Positions 56,687-64,000 of a stretch of 64,000 nt of DNA are shown piece by piece. Every line of letters starts with the position of its first letter. Position 1 is the first letter of the stretch. Position numbers and translations under genes: made by a program. The DNA lies in contig NZ_CP019607.1 in assembly GCF_001998865.1 (NCBI RefSeq), positions 1,302,001 through 1,366,000 of the forward strand, given 5' to 3'. Origin of the DNA: Tessaracoccus flavescens (GTDB lineage: Bacteria > Actinomycetota > Actinomycetes > Propionibacteriales > Propionibacteriaceae). Under the pieces are notes generated by a model. That model was not told where the DNA came from and did not search any database. It saw only the letters and a list, made by a program, of their open reading frames with translations.

Positions 56687-57385
56687 TCAGCCGCCCAGGT
56701 AGGCGCGCTTGACCTCTTCCGCCTGCGACAGCTCCGCCGCCGGCCCGGACAGCACGACCGAGCCGGTCTCGAGCACGTAGGCCCGGTTGGCGATCTGCAG
56801 GGCGATGTTGGCGTTCTGCTCGACAAGCAGCACCGTCGTGCCCGCCTTGTTGATGTTGACGATGATGTCGAAGATCTCCTGCACGAGCAGGGGCGCCAGC
56901 CCCATGGAGGGCTCGTCGAGCAGCAGCACCTTCGGCTTTGCCATGAGGGCCCGACCCATGGCGAGCATCTGCTGCTCACCGCCCGAGAGGGTTCCCGCGA
57001 GCTGCTTGCGGCGCTCGGCCAGGATCGGGAAGCGTCCGTAGACCTCGTCGTAGTCGGCCGTGACGGCGTCCTTGCGCAGGAACGCCCCGAGCTCGAGGTT
57101 CTCCAGCACCGTCATGTCGGGGAAGATGCGACGGCCCTCGGGCACGTGCGACATGCCGCGACGGACCCGGTCCTGGGCAGACAGGCCGGTGATGTTCTTT
57201 CCCTCGAGGGTGATCGTTCCCCCGCTGGGCTTCTTCAGCCCGGAGAGAGCGCGCAGCGTCGTCGTCTTGCCCGCGCCGTTGGCGCCGATGAGCGTGACGA
57301 TCTCGCCCTCGTTCACCTCGAAGGAGATGGACTTGATGGCCTTGATCACGCCGAAGTGGACCTGCAGGTCCTTGACCTCAAGCAC
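56687..57385 (-). CDS. livF: Branched-chain amino acid ABC transporter ATP-binding protein LivF
   Basis: A 232-residue ATPase: Walker A GANGAGKTT, signature LSGGEQQM, Walker B VLLLDEPSMG. The GTG at 57385, with AGGAGG upstream, is the start; it overlaps livG by 8 bases. Last gene of the liv operon. Confidence 0.94.
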   Translation of the reverse strand: MLEVKDLQVHFGVIKAIKSISFEVNEGEIVTLIGANGAGKTTTLRALSGLKKPSGGTITLEGKNITGLSAQDRVRRGMSHVPEGRRIFPDMTVLENLELGAFLRKDAVTADYDEVYGRFPILAERRKQLAGTLSGGEQQMLAMGRALMAKPKVLLLDEPSMGLAPLLVQEIFDIIVNINKAGTTVLLVEQNANIALQIANRAYVLETGSVVLSGPAAELSQAEEVKRAYLGG

Positions 57386-58163
57386 TTGGCGCCTCCTCTC
57401 CCAGGTAGGCCTCGATGACCTTCGGGTTGTTGCGGACCTCACTCGGGGTGCCCGAGGCGATCACGATGCCGTGGTCGAGCACGTAGATGCGCTCGCAGAT
57501 CTTCATCACGAGGCTCATGTCGTGCTCGATGAGCAGGACGGTGAGGCCGAAGTCCCTGCGGAGCTGGGCAATCAGTCCGGTCAGCTCAGCCGTCTCGGCC
57601 GGGTTCATGCCCGCGGCCGGCTCGTCGAGCAGGAGCAGCGACGGGCGCGTGGCGAGGGCGCGCGCGATCTCGAGGTGCCGCTGCTCGCCGTAGGACAGGT
57701 TCCTGGCCAGCTCGCCGGACTTTCGGCCGAGACCCATCAGGTCGAGCAGTTCCTGGCTCTCCTCGCGGATCCGCCGCTCGCTCGCTCCGTAGGGAGGGAT
57801 GTGCAACAGCGAGGTGAACAGGTTGTACGGCACGTTCTGCTGCAGCGCGATCATCACGTTCTCGAGGACGGTGAGGTCCTTGAAGAGGCGGATGTTCTGG
57901 AAGGTGCGGCCGACGCCGGCCGCACAGATCCGGTGCGGCGCCTTGCCACCGAGCGAGGTCGTCTTGTCGTCGATCGTCAGCTCGATGGTGCCCGAGGACG
58001 GCGGGTAGACGCCCGTGAGGACGTTGAACAGCGTCGTCTTCCCGGCGCCGTTGGGGCCGATCAGGCCGATCAGTTCGCCCTTGTCGATGTGCAGGCTCGC
58101 CTCGAACACGGCGGTCAGGCCGCCGAAGTTGCGGGTCAGCTTCGAGACATTCAGCAGGATCAT
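57378..58163 (-). CDS. livG: Branched-chain amino acid ABC transporter ATP-binding protein LivG
   Basis: A 261-residue ATPase: Walker A GPNGAGKTT, signature LSYGEQRH, Walker B LLLDEPAAG, and the LivG-type C-terminus IVIASGTPSEVRNNPKVIEAYLG. Four-base overlap with livM. Confidence 0.95.
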   Translation of the reverse strand: MILLNVSKLTRNFGGLTAVFEASLHIDKGELIGLIGPNGAGKTTLFNVLTGVYPPSSGTIELTIDDKTTSLGGKAPHRICAAGVGRTFQNIRLFKDLTVLENVMIALQQNVPYNLFTSLLHIPPYGASERRIREESQELLDLMGLGRKSGELARNLSYGEQRHLEIARALATRPSLLLLDEPAAGMNPAETAELTGLIAQLRRDFGLTVLLIEHDMSLVMKICERIYVLDHGIVIASGTPSEVRNNPKVIEAYLGEEAPSA

Positions 58164-59140
58164 GCCGCCGCCTCCTCGGTCTTGTCGGACCGCCTGAACA
58201 CCTTCCCGAACACGGTGTCGGTGATCTCCTTCGAGCCCATCAGGCCGCCTGGGCGGAAGATCATGATGAGCACCAGCACGAGCGAGTAGATGATCATCCG
58301 GATGTCGGAGAACTGCGCGAGCAGCATCGAGACGATGGCGAGCAGGATGGCCGCGATCACCGTGCCCGAAAGCGAGCCGAGTCCGCCGAGCACCACGATG
58401 ACGAGGATGTCGATGGAGCGCAGGAAGCCGAACTGGTCGGGCTTGATCAGGAAGAAGTAGGACGCGTAGAGGCCGCCACCGATGCCCGCGAAGAACGCGC
58501 CGATCGTGAAGGCCTGGACCTTCGTGGCCGTCGTGTTGACGCCGATCGCCTCAGCCGCGATCTCGTCCTCGCGCACGGCGATGGCGCGTCGACCCTGGGA
58601 GCTTCGGATGTAGTTCCACAGCACGATCAGGGTCAGCGCCGTGAACAGGAACGCCCAGTTCCAGTCGACGACCTGCGGGATCCCCGACAGGCCGGCGGCG
58701 CCGTTGGTGATGGGCAGGTTCAGCATGATCACGCGGATGATCTCCGCCATGCCGAGGGTCGCGATGGCGAGGTAGTCGCCACGCAGCCGCAGCGTCGGAA
58801 GGCCGACGACGGCGCCGATCAGCGCCGCTGCCGTCGCGCCTGCCAGCATGCCGAGCAGGAAGGCGGGCACGTCACCGATGACGGGGCCGAGGTAGATGCA
58901 GATCAGGGCGCACGTGTAGGCGCCGACCGCCATGAAGCCCGCGTGGCCGAGCGAGAACTGCCCCGTGAAGCCGGTGACCAGGTTGAGGCTGGCGGCGAGG
59001 ATGATGTTGACGCAGATCGTGACGATGATCGAGAAGATGTAGTCGTTGATGAGGCCGAGGTTCATCAGGGCGAGCACGACGACGTAGGACACGATGAACG
59101 GAAGGGCGCGCAGCCCGATGCTCTTGAACTTCGACATCAC
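58160..59140 (-). CDS. livM: Branched-chain amino acid ABC transporter permease LivM
   Basis: A 326-residue integral membrane permease with about nine helices and the conserved segments GYTGQ-like (GFTGQFSLGHAGFMAVGAY) and GGLGSLSGTVIAA. Overlaps livH and livG by four bases each, so all subunits are translationally coupled. Confidence 0.94.
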   Translation of the reverse strand: MMSKFKSIGLRALPFIVSYVVVLALMNLGLINDYIFSIIVTICVNIILAASLNLVTGFTGQFSLGHAGFMAVGAYTCALICIYLGPVIGDVPAFLLGMLAGATAAALIGAVVGLPTLRLRGDYLAIATLGMAEIIRVIMLNLPITNGAAGLSGIPQVVDWNWAFLFTALTLIVLWNYIRSSQGRRAIAVREDEIAAEAIGVNTTATKVQAFTIGAFFAGIGGGLYASYFFLIKPDQFGFLRSIDILVIVVLGGLGSLSGTVIAAILLAIVSMLLAQFSDIRMIIYSLVLVLIMIFRPGGLMGSKEITDTVFGKVFRRSDKTEEAAA

Positions 59141-60021
59141 ACCTTCTCCTTCCGGTTCTTGCCGAGGAGACCGGTCGGCTTGATGATCAGGATGGCGATC
59201 AGGATGGCGAAGACGACGCCGTCCTTGAACAGCGAGAAGCCGAGCGACGAAACGAGGGTTTCGGAGCCGCCGATGACGTAGCCGCCGATCAGGGCGCCCG
59301 GGATGATGCCGATGCCGCCGAAGACCGCGGCGACGAAGGCCTTCAGGCCGGGGATGATGCCCATCAGCGGGTTGATCGAGTTGTAGTAGACGCCGACCAG
59401 CACGCCCGCCGCTCCGGCGAGCGCGGAGCCGATGGCGAACGTGAACGAGATGGTCCGGTCGACGCTGATGCCCATCAGGCGCGCGGCGTCGGGGTCCTGC
59501 GAGACGGCCCGCATGGCCTTGCCCATCTTCGTCTTCTTCACGACGAACTGGAGCAGGATCATCAGCAGCACCGAGACGCCGATGATCAGGATCTGCTGGT
59601 TCTTGATCACGACGCCGCCGAGGTTGATCGAGCCGTTCATGAAGTCCGGCATCGCCGGGTAGGCGCGCGGGTCGGCACCGACGAAGAACATCATCGTGTA
59701 CTGGATCAGGAGGGAGACACCGATCGCCGTGATCAGCGCGGCGATGCGCGTGGAGTTGCGCAGCGGTCGGTAGGCGATCCGCTCGATCAGCACGCCGAGC
59801 ACGGTGCAGATCAGCATGGCGAGGACCAGCGACTCGAAGAATCCGAGCTTCAGCACCGACATGCTGAAGTAGCCGACGTACGCGCCGACCATGTAGACCT
59901 CGCCGTGGGCGAAGTTGATCAGCTTGATGATGCCGTAGACCATCGTGTAGCCGAGCGCGATCAGCGCGTAGATGCTGCCCAGCGACAACGAGTTGATCAG
60001 CTGTTGCAGAAACTCCGTCAC
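59137..60021 (-). CDS. livH: Branched-chain amino acid ABC transporter permease LivH
   Basis: A 294-residue permease with about eight helices; LGSIYALIALGYTMVYGIIK at the N-terminus and AAVFGGIGIIPGALIGG near the C-terminus are family hallmarks. It lies 71 bases after the binding-protein gene. Confidence 0.94.
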   Translation of the reverse strand: MTEFLQQLINSLSLGSIYALIALGYTMVYGIIKLINFAHGEVYMVGAYVGYFSMSVLKLGFFESLVLAMLICTVLGVLIERIAYRPLRNSTRIAALITAIGVSLLIQYTMMFFVGADPRAYPAMPDFMNGSINLGGVVIKNQQILIIGVSVLLMILLQFVVKKTKMGKAMRAVSQDPDAARLMGISVDRTISFTFAIGSALAGAAGVLVGVYYNSINPLMGIIPGLKAFVAAVFGGIGIIPGALIGGYVIGGSETLVSSLGFSLFKDGVVFAILIAILIIKPTGLLGKNRKEKV

Positions 60022-60092
60022 GGTCCCACCCCTTCCATCGGTGAGGCGCGGCCGGGTCCGTCGGACTCGACCGCGCCTACCTGCCTTCTAGC

Positions 60093-61265
60093 TCAGCCGA
60101 TCTTCTCGGAGGTGTCCTGGACGCCGTCCTTGAGCCCGATCACGACGATCGACTTGACCGGGTTGTGGTTCTCGTCCATGTCGAAGGTGCCGGTGACGCC
60201 GACGAAGCCCTTCGTCTCGGCCATGGCCTTCTGGACGGCCTCGCCGGTCAGCTCGCTCGCACGCGACACGGCGTCGGCGACGAACTTGCCGAGGTCGTAG
60301 CCGAGAGCGTGGAACGCGTTGGGCTCCTCATTGTTCTTCTTCTTGAACGCCTCGATGAACTCTTTCACCTTGGGGTCCTCGTCGATGGACGAGTAGTGGT
60401 TGGTGAAGTAGACGTCGTTCAGCGCCGCTGCGCCGCCGAGCTCGAGCAGCTTCGGCGAGTCGAAGCCGTCGCCGCCGAGGACCGGGGCGGTGATGCCGAG
60501 GTCGCGGGCCTGCTTGATGATCAGGCCTGCCTCCGAGTAGTAGCCCGGCAGGTAGATGACGTCGAAGGTCTCGCCCTTGATGCGGGTGAGGATGGTGTTG
60601 AAGTCGGTGTCACCGGCGACGAACGCCTCCTCGGCGACGATCTCGCCCGGGAACTCCTCGGTGAAGGCCGAGGCGAGGCCCTTGGAGTAGTCGTTGGAGT
60701 TGTCCTTGATGATGACGGCGGTCTTCGCAGACAGGTTCTCCGCCGCGAACTTCGCCATGATCGTGCCCTGGAACGAGTCGTTGAAGCAGATGCGGAACGC
60801 GTACTCCTCGACCTTGTCGCCGGAGACGGTCACGTCGTCGGCGGTGGCGGAGCCGGAGACGACCGGGATCTTGTTCTTGTTGGCGACCGGGACGGTTGCC
60901 TTGAAGTTGCCGGAGGTGGCGGGGCCCATGCAGGCGATGACGCCGTCCTGGGCCATCAGCTTGTTGGCGAGCGTGGTGGCCTCGGCGGCGTCGGACTTGT
61001 TGTCGTATTCCTTGAGCTCGACCTTCTTGCCGTCGATGCCCCCGGCCTCGTTCAGCTCGTCGAGGGCCATCTTGATGCCGACCACGGAGGCCTGGCCGTA
61101 GGTGGCGACGCCACCGGAGAGTTCGTAGTTGATGCCGAGCTTGACGGTGTCACCGCCGGCCTCGCCTCCCCCGCCGCCACCGGGCTTGGCGGAACAGGCG
61201 GAAAGGGCGCCGGCGACGGCGGCAGCTGCGGATGCTCCGAGCAGAGTGCGACGGCTCAGGTTCAT
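60093..61265 (-). CDS. livK: Branched-chain amino acid ABC transporter substrate-binding lipoprotein
   Basis: A 390-residue periplasmic-binding-type protein with a signal peptide that has a twin-arginine (SRRTLLG) and a lipobox (LSAC, Cys24). A glycine-rich spacer and the two-lobed Leu/Ile/Val-binding fold follow (KLGINYELSGGVATYGQA, VPVVSGSATADDV). Start ATG 61265; the longer open frame to 61433 adds no signal. First gene of livKHMGF. Confidence 0.93.
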   Translation of the reverse strand: MNLSRRTLLGASAAAAVAGALSACSAKPGGGGGGEAGGDTVKLGINYELSGGVATYGQASVVGIKMALDELNEAGGIDGKKVELKEYDNKSDAAEATTLANKLMAQDGVIACMGPATSGNFKATVPVANKNKIPVVSGSATADDVTVSGDKVEEYAFRICFNDSFQGTIMAKFAAENLSAKTAVIIKDNSNDYSKGLASAFTEEFPGEIVAEEAFVAGDTDFNTILTRIKGETFDVIYLPGYYSEAGLIIKQARDLGITAPVLGGDGFDSPKLLELGGAAALNDVYFTNHYSSIDEDPKVKEFIEAFKKKNNEEPNAFHALGYDLGKFVADAVSRASELTGEAVQKAMAETKGFVGVTGTFDMDENHNPVKSIVVIGLKDGVQDTSEKIG

Positions 61266-61514
61266 GATGCCTCCATGGAAGGGAAGGGGCTTGGTCCGAA
61301 ATGCCACGCCGGGCGTGACGTTGGGGCCATCTAAGCATCGAAGAACGCGAATTCGGCCGGAGGTCATGAAAGCGAGACGAGACCGATCCGTCTTGCGAAA
61401 TGGTGTGCGGGCACTCGCGGCGCCCGTCGCCATGCCCCGGCCACCGCCTCCCGACCAGGTCGCCGCCCTGTCCCACGGGCGTCTTCTCGGCGTCAGTGCC
61501 GTAAGTGAGGCCGC

Positions 61515-62069
61515 TCAGCCCAGGCGGTCGCGGCGCAGGCAGAGGTCGCGCAGCAGCCAGATCTCGGCCCCGTGGTGGATGACCTCGCGGTGGATGTGCA
61601 GCAGCAGGTCCGCCATCGAGTCCGACTCGAAACCCGGCTCTCGACAGTCCAGTTGGAGGGCCTCGTCGGTGAGCCCTTCGGCGCCTGCGCGCCACCGAGC
61701 CTGCCCCTCGTCGAGCGCGGCGTCGGCCGTGAGCGGATAGGCCATGTTGCGGTGGTCCATGGCCGGGCCGTCGAAGTAGCGGGCGTTGCGCTCGCCGAAG
61801 ACCACTGCGATCACGTGACCCAGCCGCCAGGCGATGGTGGTCAGCGGGGCGGGCTCAGGTGGCGGGAAGGTGAAGTCGATCACGCCAGGGGCGAACCCGA
61901 GAGTCGTGCCGGGCTCGGCATCGTCGACGTGGCGCACCGTCCACGCGTCAGGTTCGCGACGCCAGAGTTACTCGTCATCGGTGAGGCCCTCGAGTGGGGG
62001 ACGGAGCTGGTTGTCCCAGGGCCACACCAGCTGGCTGAGCAGGCTGGCCCTCCGGGGGTTCTGTTCCAT
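61515..62069 (-). pseudogene. DinB family protein gene with a premature stop
   Basis: From ATG 62069 the frame reads MEQNPRRASLLSQLVWPWDN to LTDDE, then TAA at 61970-61968, then continues in frame LWRREPDAWTVRHVDDAEPG to the end at 61515. TAC to TAA explains the stop (the family has Tyr or a similar residue here). Later DinB features are kept (WRLGHVIAVVFGERN, HIHREVIHHGAEI). A GTG at 61937 could start a protein lacking the first 44 residues. Confidence 0.75.
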
Positions 62070-62230
62070 GGTGTCGTCCTCCGGTCACTGCGTGGCGCCG
62101 TCCGCTCTCGTGCAGCGTCGCGCGGTGTCGTCGATCGTAATGGAGCCCCTGCCTGCGGCGCGCGCCGGCGGCGACCACCTGGAACGGCTCGCGGGTGCGA
62201 CCTGCACCGGCCTTCCAGCACACTGGCACG

Positions 62231-62811
62231 GTGAAGGCCTGGCCGGGAGACAGCAGACAGTTGCGCACGTGGTGCCGCGAGGAGATCCTCGGCGCGCTCG
62301 AGGAGGACGGGCTCCGGGTACGCGGGAAGCACAGGCTGCGGGTCGACGCCGAGGTGTCGGGCTCCGATGTGGTCAACCTCCAGATCGATGCCACCGGGCT
62401 CGAGTTCTCCTTCTCAGGCGGTTTCCCCGACACCGAACCGGAAGCGGAACCGGAGCCGGTCACGCGCACGCCCGGGCACCTGCACACGGCACGGGTGATC
62501 GCCGACCCGGTGCGGGTGCAGGGATTCAACGTGAGCCTCCTGGCGCATGTCACCGACCTGCCGATCGAGTGGTGGACGAACGCACGGCCGCGGCGTGCCG
62601 ACCAGCCGCTGTCGGCGTTCGCCTTGGGGGTCGGCAACGAGGCCTCCGCCGCCTCGTCGGGAGCAGTCACGACCTGCACGAGCACCTCGACCCGTCCGAG
62701 TTGAGGATCAACGACCTGGACGTATCGATCGACCACGAGATCACCATCAGCGGGCGGATCGCGGTTCCCGAGCCAGGGACGGCGTCGACCTGGGCCCCTC
62801 CGCCTCACTGA
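62231..62811 (+). pseudogene. Unrecognised gene with a late frameshift
   Basis: The GTG start (VKAWPGDSRQLRTWCREEIL) leads to a beta-rich protein (LRVDAEVSGSDVVNLQIDAT, HTARVIADPVRVQGFNVS). Near 62670 one base appears missing; the other frame continues HDLHEHLDPSELRINDLDV to PPPH with clear coding character. Repaired length about 193 residues. The alternating strands resemble lipid-binding DUF2993-like proteins, but this is weak. Confidence 0.5.
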
Positions 62812-63746
62812 CGCTCGAGCAGGGCGGTCGCCGTCGGCTCGTCGGTGACGAGAGCATCGATCAGATGACCGGCGATCGCGCCGCGGATCGCGTCGACCTT
62901 CTCGACCCCTCCGGCCACGCCGACGACGTTGCTCAGGCCGCGCAGTTCGTCGAGGCCCAGCCCGATCCGACGCCTCGACCACGACGTCTCGACCACGTTC
63001 CCGTCGATGTCGTACCACTCGCCGAGCATGTCGCCCACGGCTCCTCTGGAGGCGAACTCGGCGACCTCGTCGTCGGTGGTGACCCCGAACTGGACGGCCG
63101 ATCCGCCAGGAAGGGCGGCGCCCATACCGGTGAGGGTCACGACGGCGCCGCGCGCGAGCTCGAGCACGTCTCGCACAGCGGCTTCCTCACGCAGCGCGCC
63201 TGCGACCGTCTCGCTGGAGACGAGCAGCGGCGCGGGCAGCGTCCGCAGCCTGCGCATCACGTGCGGCGAACTGGTCAGCACCTCGTCAAGGGCGCTCAGC
63301 TCACCGGCGGTCGCGACGAGCTGGACGCCGTCGAGCGACTCCTCCGACAGCATCGAGAGGGCGCGGGCGACGGAGTCTCCCCAGCTGACGCCCACCACCG
63401 CTCCGGGGTGTAGGTGGCGTCGGACGAAGGCGGCGAGGGCGGCGGCGACCCGCTCGTTGGTGCGTTCGCGCGACAGGCGGCCCTGCGCGGTGGGCGCGAC
63501 GATCGCGTCACGCAGGCCGTAACGCTCGCGCAGCCGGGTCGCCAGCTGCATGGCGGCGAGGTACTGCGAGTCGAGCTCGATCCGGACGATGCCGTGCTGG
63601 CGGGCGCTCTCGAGGAGGCGGCCGACGGTCTGCCGGGAGACGAAGAGGCGGGTCGCGATCTGGGCCTGGGTGAGGCCGTCCTCGTAGTAGAGCCAGGCGG
63701 CGCGCACGACGAGGTCGAGATCGTTGGGTGCGGGGTTCAGCACCAT
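62805..63746 (-). CDS. SorC family transcriptional regulator
   Basis: A 313-residue regulator with an N-terminal helix-turn-helix (LTQAQIATRLFVSRQTVGRLL, about 25-46) and a sugar-phosphate-binding domain (VVGVSWGDSVARAL; GMGAALPGGSAV; GVAGGVEKVDAIRGAI). It is divergent from a dehydrogenase gene with a 119-base gap, so it probably controls a sugar or polyol operon starting there. Confidence 0.9.
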   Translation of the reverse strand: MVLNPAPNDLDLVVRAAWLYYEDGLTQAQIATRLFVSRQTVGRLLESARQHGIVRIELDSQYLAAMQLATRLRERYGLRDAIVAPTAQGRLSRERTNERVAAALAAFVRRHLHPGAVVGVSWGDSVARALSMLSEESLDGVQLVATAGELSALDEVLTSSPHVMRRLRTLPAPLLVSSETVAGALREEAAVRDVLELARGAVVTLTGMGAALPGGSAVQFGVTTDDEVAEFASRGAVGDMLGEWYDIDGNVVETSWSRRRIGLGLDELRGLSNVVGVAGGVEKVDAIRGAIAGHLIDALVTDEPTATALLERQ

Positions 63747-63865
63747 GGGTTCCCTTCCTCCAGGCAACGCTGTGGTGAGCATATGCCCAGTTGCCCCCGC
63801 AGGTCTGTCGGGGGCGGGGACCGCAGCCTAGATTGGTAGCACATCAACGTAGAAAGAGGCATGCA
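63747..63865. promoter_or_regulatory. Divergent promoter region with a candidate SorC-type operator
   Basis: GCATATGC at 63779-63786 is an 8-bp palindrome between the two starts. TAGATT (63829-63834) could be the -10 box of the rightward gene, with a poor -35 about 17 bases upstream. A purine stretch (AGAAAGAGG) precedes the GTG at 63866. Confidence 0.3.
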
Positions 63866-64000
63866 GTGAGCCAGATTCCTGCCCACCAGCACGCGATCCA
63901 GATCGTCGGCGTCGACGAGATCGTGGTCAACGACTCCAAGCCCGTCGACGAGGTCGGGCCGCATCAGCTGCTGCTGCAGGTCGAGGCCTGCGGCATCTGC
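63866..64000 (+). CDS. Zinc-dependent alcohol/polyol dehydrogenase (MDR family), 3' end outside the window
   Basis: Only the first 45 codons are present. They begin VSQIPAHQHAIQIVG and reach LLQVEACGIC, the conserved segment containing the first catalytic zinc cysteine. Sorbitol/threitol dehydrogenase-like enzymes fit the SorC-family neighbour. The substrate cannot be judged from this part. Confidence 0.75.
   Translation, partial: MSQIPAHQHAIQIVGVDEIVVNDSKPVDEVGPHQLLLQVEACGIC

Overview
The window is high-GC DNA (roughly two thirds G+C) from an actinobacterium. The evidence is a complete actinobacterial type VII secretion (ESX-like) locus without PE/PPE genes, mycosin, a SigE-family ECF sigma factor, DUF1206, DUF5709 and DUF4282 proteins, a branched-chain ketoacid dehydrogenase operon, and GTG starts with four-base stop/start overlaps. 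A member of Propionibacteriaceae (Tessaracoccus-like) would fit, but that is inference from overall character, not from a marker gene.

Left part (1-11.9 kb). A lipid kinase gene runs in from the left edge. Next comes a nest of mobile elements. Positions 1091-11838 behave as one composite transposon: two oppositely oriented ISL3-family elements form the ends, and the outermost ends are flanked by the same 8 bp, GGTAAATC, in direct orientation (1083-1090 and 11839-11846). The left ISL3 copy is intact. The right copy is split twice. A RIT element (three overlapping tyrosine recombinases between 93-bp complex inverted repeats) sits in the 3' end of its transposase gene, and the third recombinase is itself interrupted by an IS256-family element with a 9-bp duplication. 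A 2.18-kb group II intron encoding a reverse transcriptase/maturase sits exactly between two codons of the same transposase, beside its first catalytic aspartate. The cargo is about 1 kb of DNA that looks less GC-rich than its surroundings, carrying a DUF1931 histone-fold gene and a small divergent ORF.

Secretion locus (11.9-24.2 kb). pheA is followed by mycP, eccC, eccD, an unrecognised gene translationally coupled to eccE, eccE, eccB and two WXG100 (Esx) genes ending in a strong terminator. Together they encode membrane channel parts (EccB-E), the ATPase motor (EccC), the mycosin protease and the small secreted partner proteins.

Housekeeping part (24.2-45 kb). This holds DUF1206, a GH13 glycosidase, an Fpg/Nei glycosylase, aat, an EcsC-family protein, alr and a WGQ-rich DUF4282 membrane protein. 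A 1.7-kb non-coding region follows, with 30-bp repeats and a 408-bp tandem array that is almost free of T on the + strand and phased exactly on the stop codon of the adjacent E2 gene. After it come the E1alpha-E1beta-E2 operon, a secreted 5'-nucleotidase, an ornithine carbamoyltransferase, a GlgC-like enzyme, a low-molecular-weight tyrosine phosphatase and an MprAB-like two-component system.

Right part (45-64 kb). Intact genes alternate with broken ones: oxidoreductase, transaldolase, fucosidase tail, winged-helix protein, small membrane protein, P450, DinB and one unknown. Intact features include an ECF sigma factor with two paralogous exported proteins, a nucleoside phosphorylase, an MFS transporter, idi, a CBS-ACT protein, a complete livKHMGF branched-chain amino acid transporter, and a SorC-type regulator divergent from a dehydrogenase gene cut by the right edge. 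Import of branched-chain amino acids (liv) and oxidation of their keto acids (bkd) are both encoded here.
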